Assembly (NCBI GenBank): GCA_007125875.1
Contig: SLCI01000233.1
Span: 1-5,238, forward strand
Direction of reading: 5' to 3'
Source: Kiritimatiellia bacterium
Lineage (GTDB): Bacteria; Verrucomicrobiota; Kiritimatiellia; SLAD01
DNA length: 5,238 nucleotides
The translations under genes were made by a program, and so were the position numbers. A model generated the notes under the pieces. That model saw nothing but the letters and a program-made list of their open reading frames with translations, ran no database searches and was not told the DNA's origin. How positions within the stretch are numbered: the stretch's first letter is position 1; the number at the start of each line of letters is the position of its first letter. Positions 4,971 to 5,238 of this stretch are shown piece by piece.

Positions 4971-4972
4971 GT

Positions 4973-5238
4973 ATGCTGAAGTCCGTTTCCAGTCGCATTC
5001 TTGAACGCATTGAGGCGCGCCTGCATTACTTGTATGGCGATAGCGCACATGGGTTGGCCAACCGGTTGTTCATGATGATTGGGCGCTATGGCGTGGGCCT
5101 CGACGGTTATCGCACCGCCCACGATGAACCGTGGGACGAGCGGGACATCGTGTTGATCACGTATGGCGATATGATACACGCGGAGGGTGAACGGCCGCTG
5201 CAGAGCCTGCACCGATTCGTCGAGTCGCGCTTGGGCGA
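4973..5238 (+). CDS. GH13 subfamily 18 sugar phosphorylase, N-terminal fragment (3' end outside window)
   Basis: The open frame from the ATG at 4973 to the window edge encodes 88 residues of the N-terminus of a sucrose phosphorylase-like enzyme. The opening ILERIEARLHYLYGDS (9-24) matches the helical lead-in of the glucosylglycerate/sucrose phosphorylase group, the YcjM-type proteins. The signature WDERDIVLITYGDMI (57-71) with GERPLQSLHRFVESRLG (74-88) marks the entry to the TIM barrel. Such enzymes use phosphate to split an alpha-glucoside, releasing glucose 1-phosphate. The catalytic Asp and Glu lie beyond the window, so the substrate cannot be assigned. A ribosome site (AGGA, 4960-4963) sits 9 bases upstream, inside the end of the glycosyltransferase gene, and only 2 bases separate the genes. 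Co-transcription and probable translational coupling follow. Confidence 0.85.
   Translation, partial: MLKSVSSRILERIEARLHYLYGDSAHGLANRLFMMIGRYGVGLDGYRTAHDEPWDERDIVLITYGDMIHAEGERPLQSLHRFVESRLG

Noticed and set aside
4904..5212. 102-codon minus-strand open frame
   Set aside because: It lies opposite the end of the glycosyltransferase and the phosphorylase N-terminus, both of which are recognised families.

Overview
The window appears to come from a bacterial chromosome of moderate GC content, most likely a member of the PVC superphylum (Kiritimatiellota, Lentisphaerota or Verrucomicrobiota). This assignment is tentative. It rests on the mixture of genes, on short REP-like hairpins of the CCTACA type in the intergenic DNA, and on an array of TTTCCAATCGTTGGAAA palindromes of a kind I associate with those phyla. 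No marker gene settles it.

Left part (1-2234): the 3' part of an hrpB-type DEAH-box helicase gene reads rightward and runs tail-to-tail into a leftward two-gene unit. That unit encodes a small protein with four predicted membrane helices, then a class I SAM-dependent methyltransferase 10 bases downstream. The last 49 bases of the methyltransferase gene and of hrpB overlap on opposite strands.

Middle part (2235-3704): this is accessory-looking DNA. A 514-base non-coding stretch holds a possible promoter for the membrane protein gene, twin 16-18 bp palindromes 41 bp apart, a four-unit array of 17-bp palindromes with an exact 31-bp period, and a REP-like element. Next comes a complete leftward vapB-vapC toxin-antitoxin module (antitoxin 3317-3123, PIN-domain toxin 3126-2749) with a GTGA overlap. 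It has its own candidate promoter and operator. A 58-bp direct repeat (2618-2675 and 3405-3462, 51 of 58 identical) brackets the module. More hairpin elements lie between it and the next gene.

Right part (3705-5238): a rightward operon starts with a GT-B fold glycosyltransferase (GT4-like). It is followed after 2 bases by the 5' end of a GH13 subfamily 18 sugar phosphorylase (sucrose or glucosylglycerate phosphorylase type), which runs off the window. The pairing suggests metabolism of a small glucoside such as sucrose or glucosylglycerate. This is an inference: the catalytic part of the phosphorylase is not visible.

The most unusual structures are the 31-bp-period palindrome array, the twin operator-like palindromes, and the GTAG-hairpin repeats that surround the toxin-antitoxin cassette.
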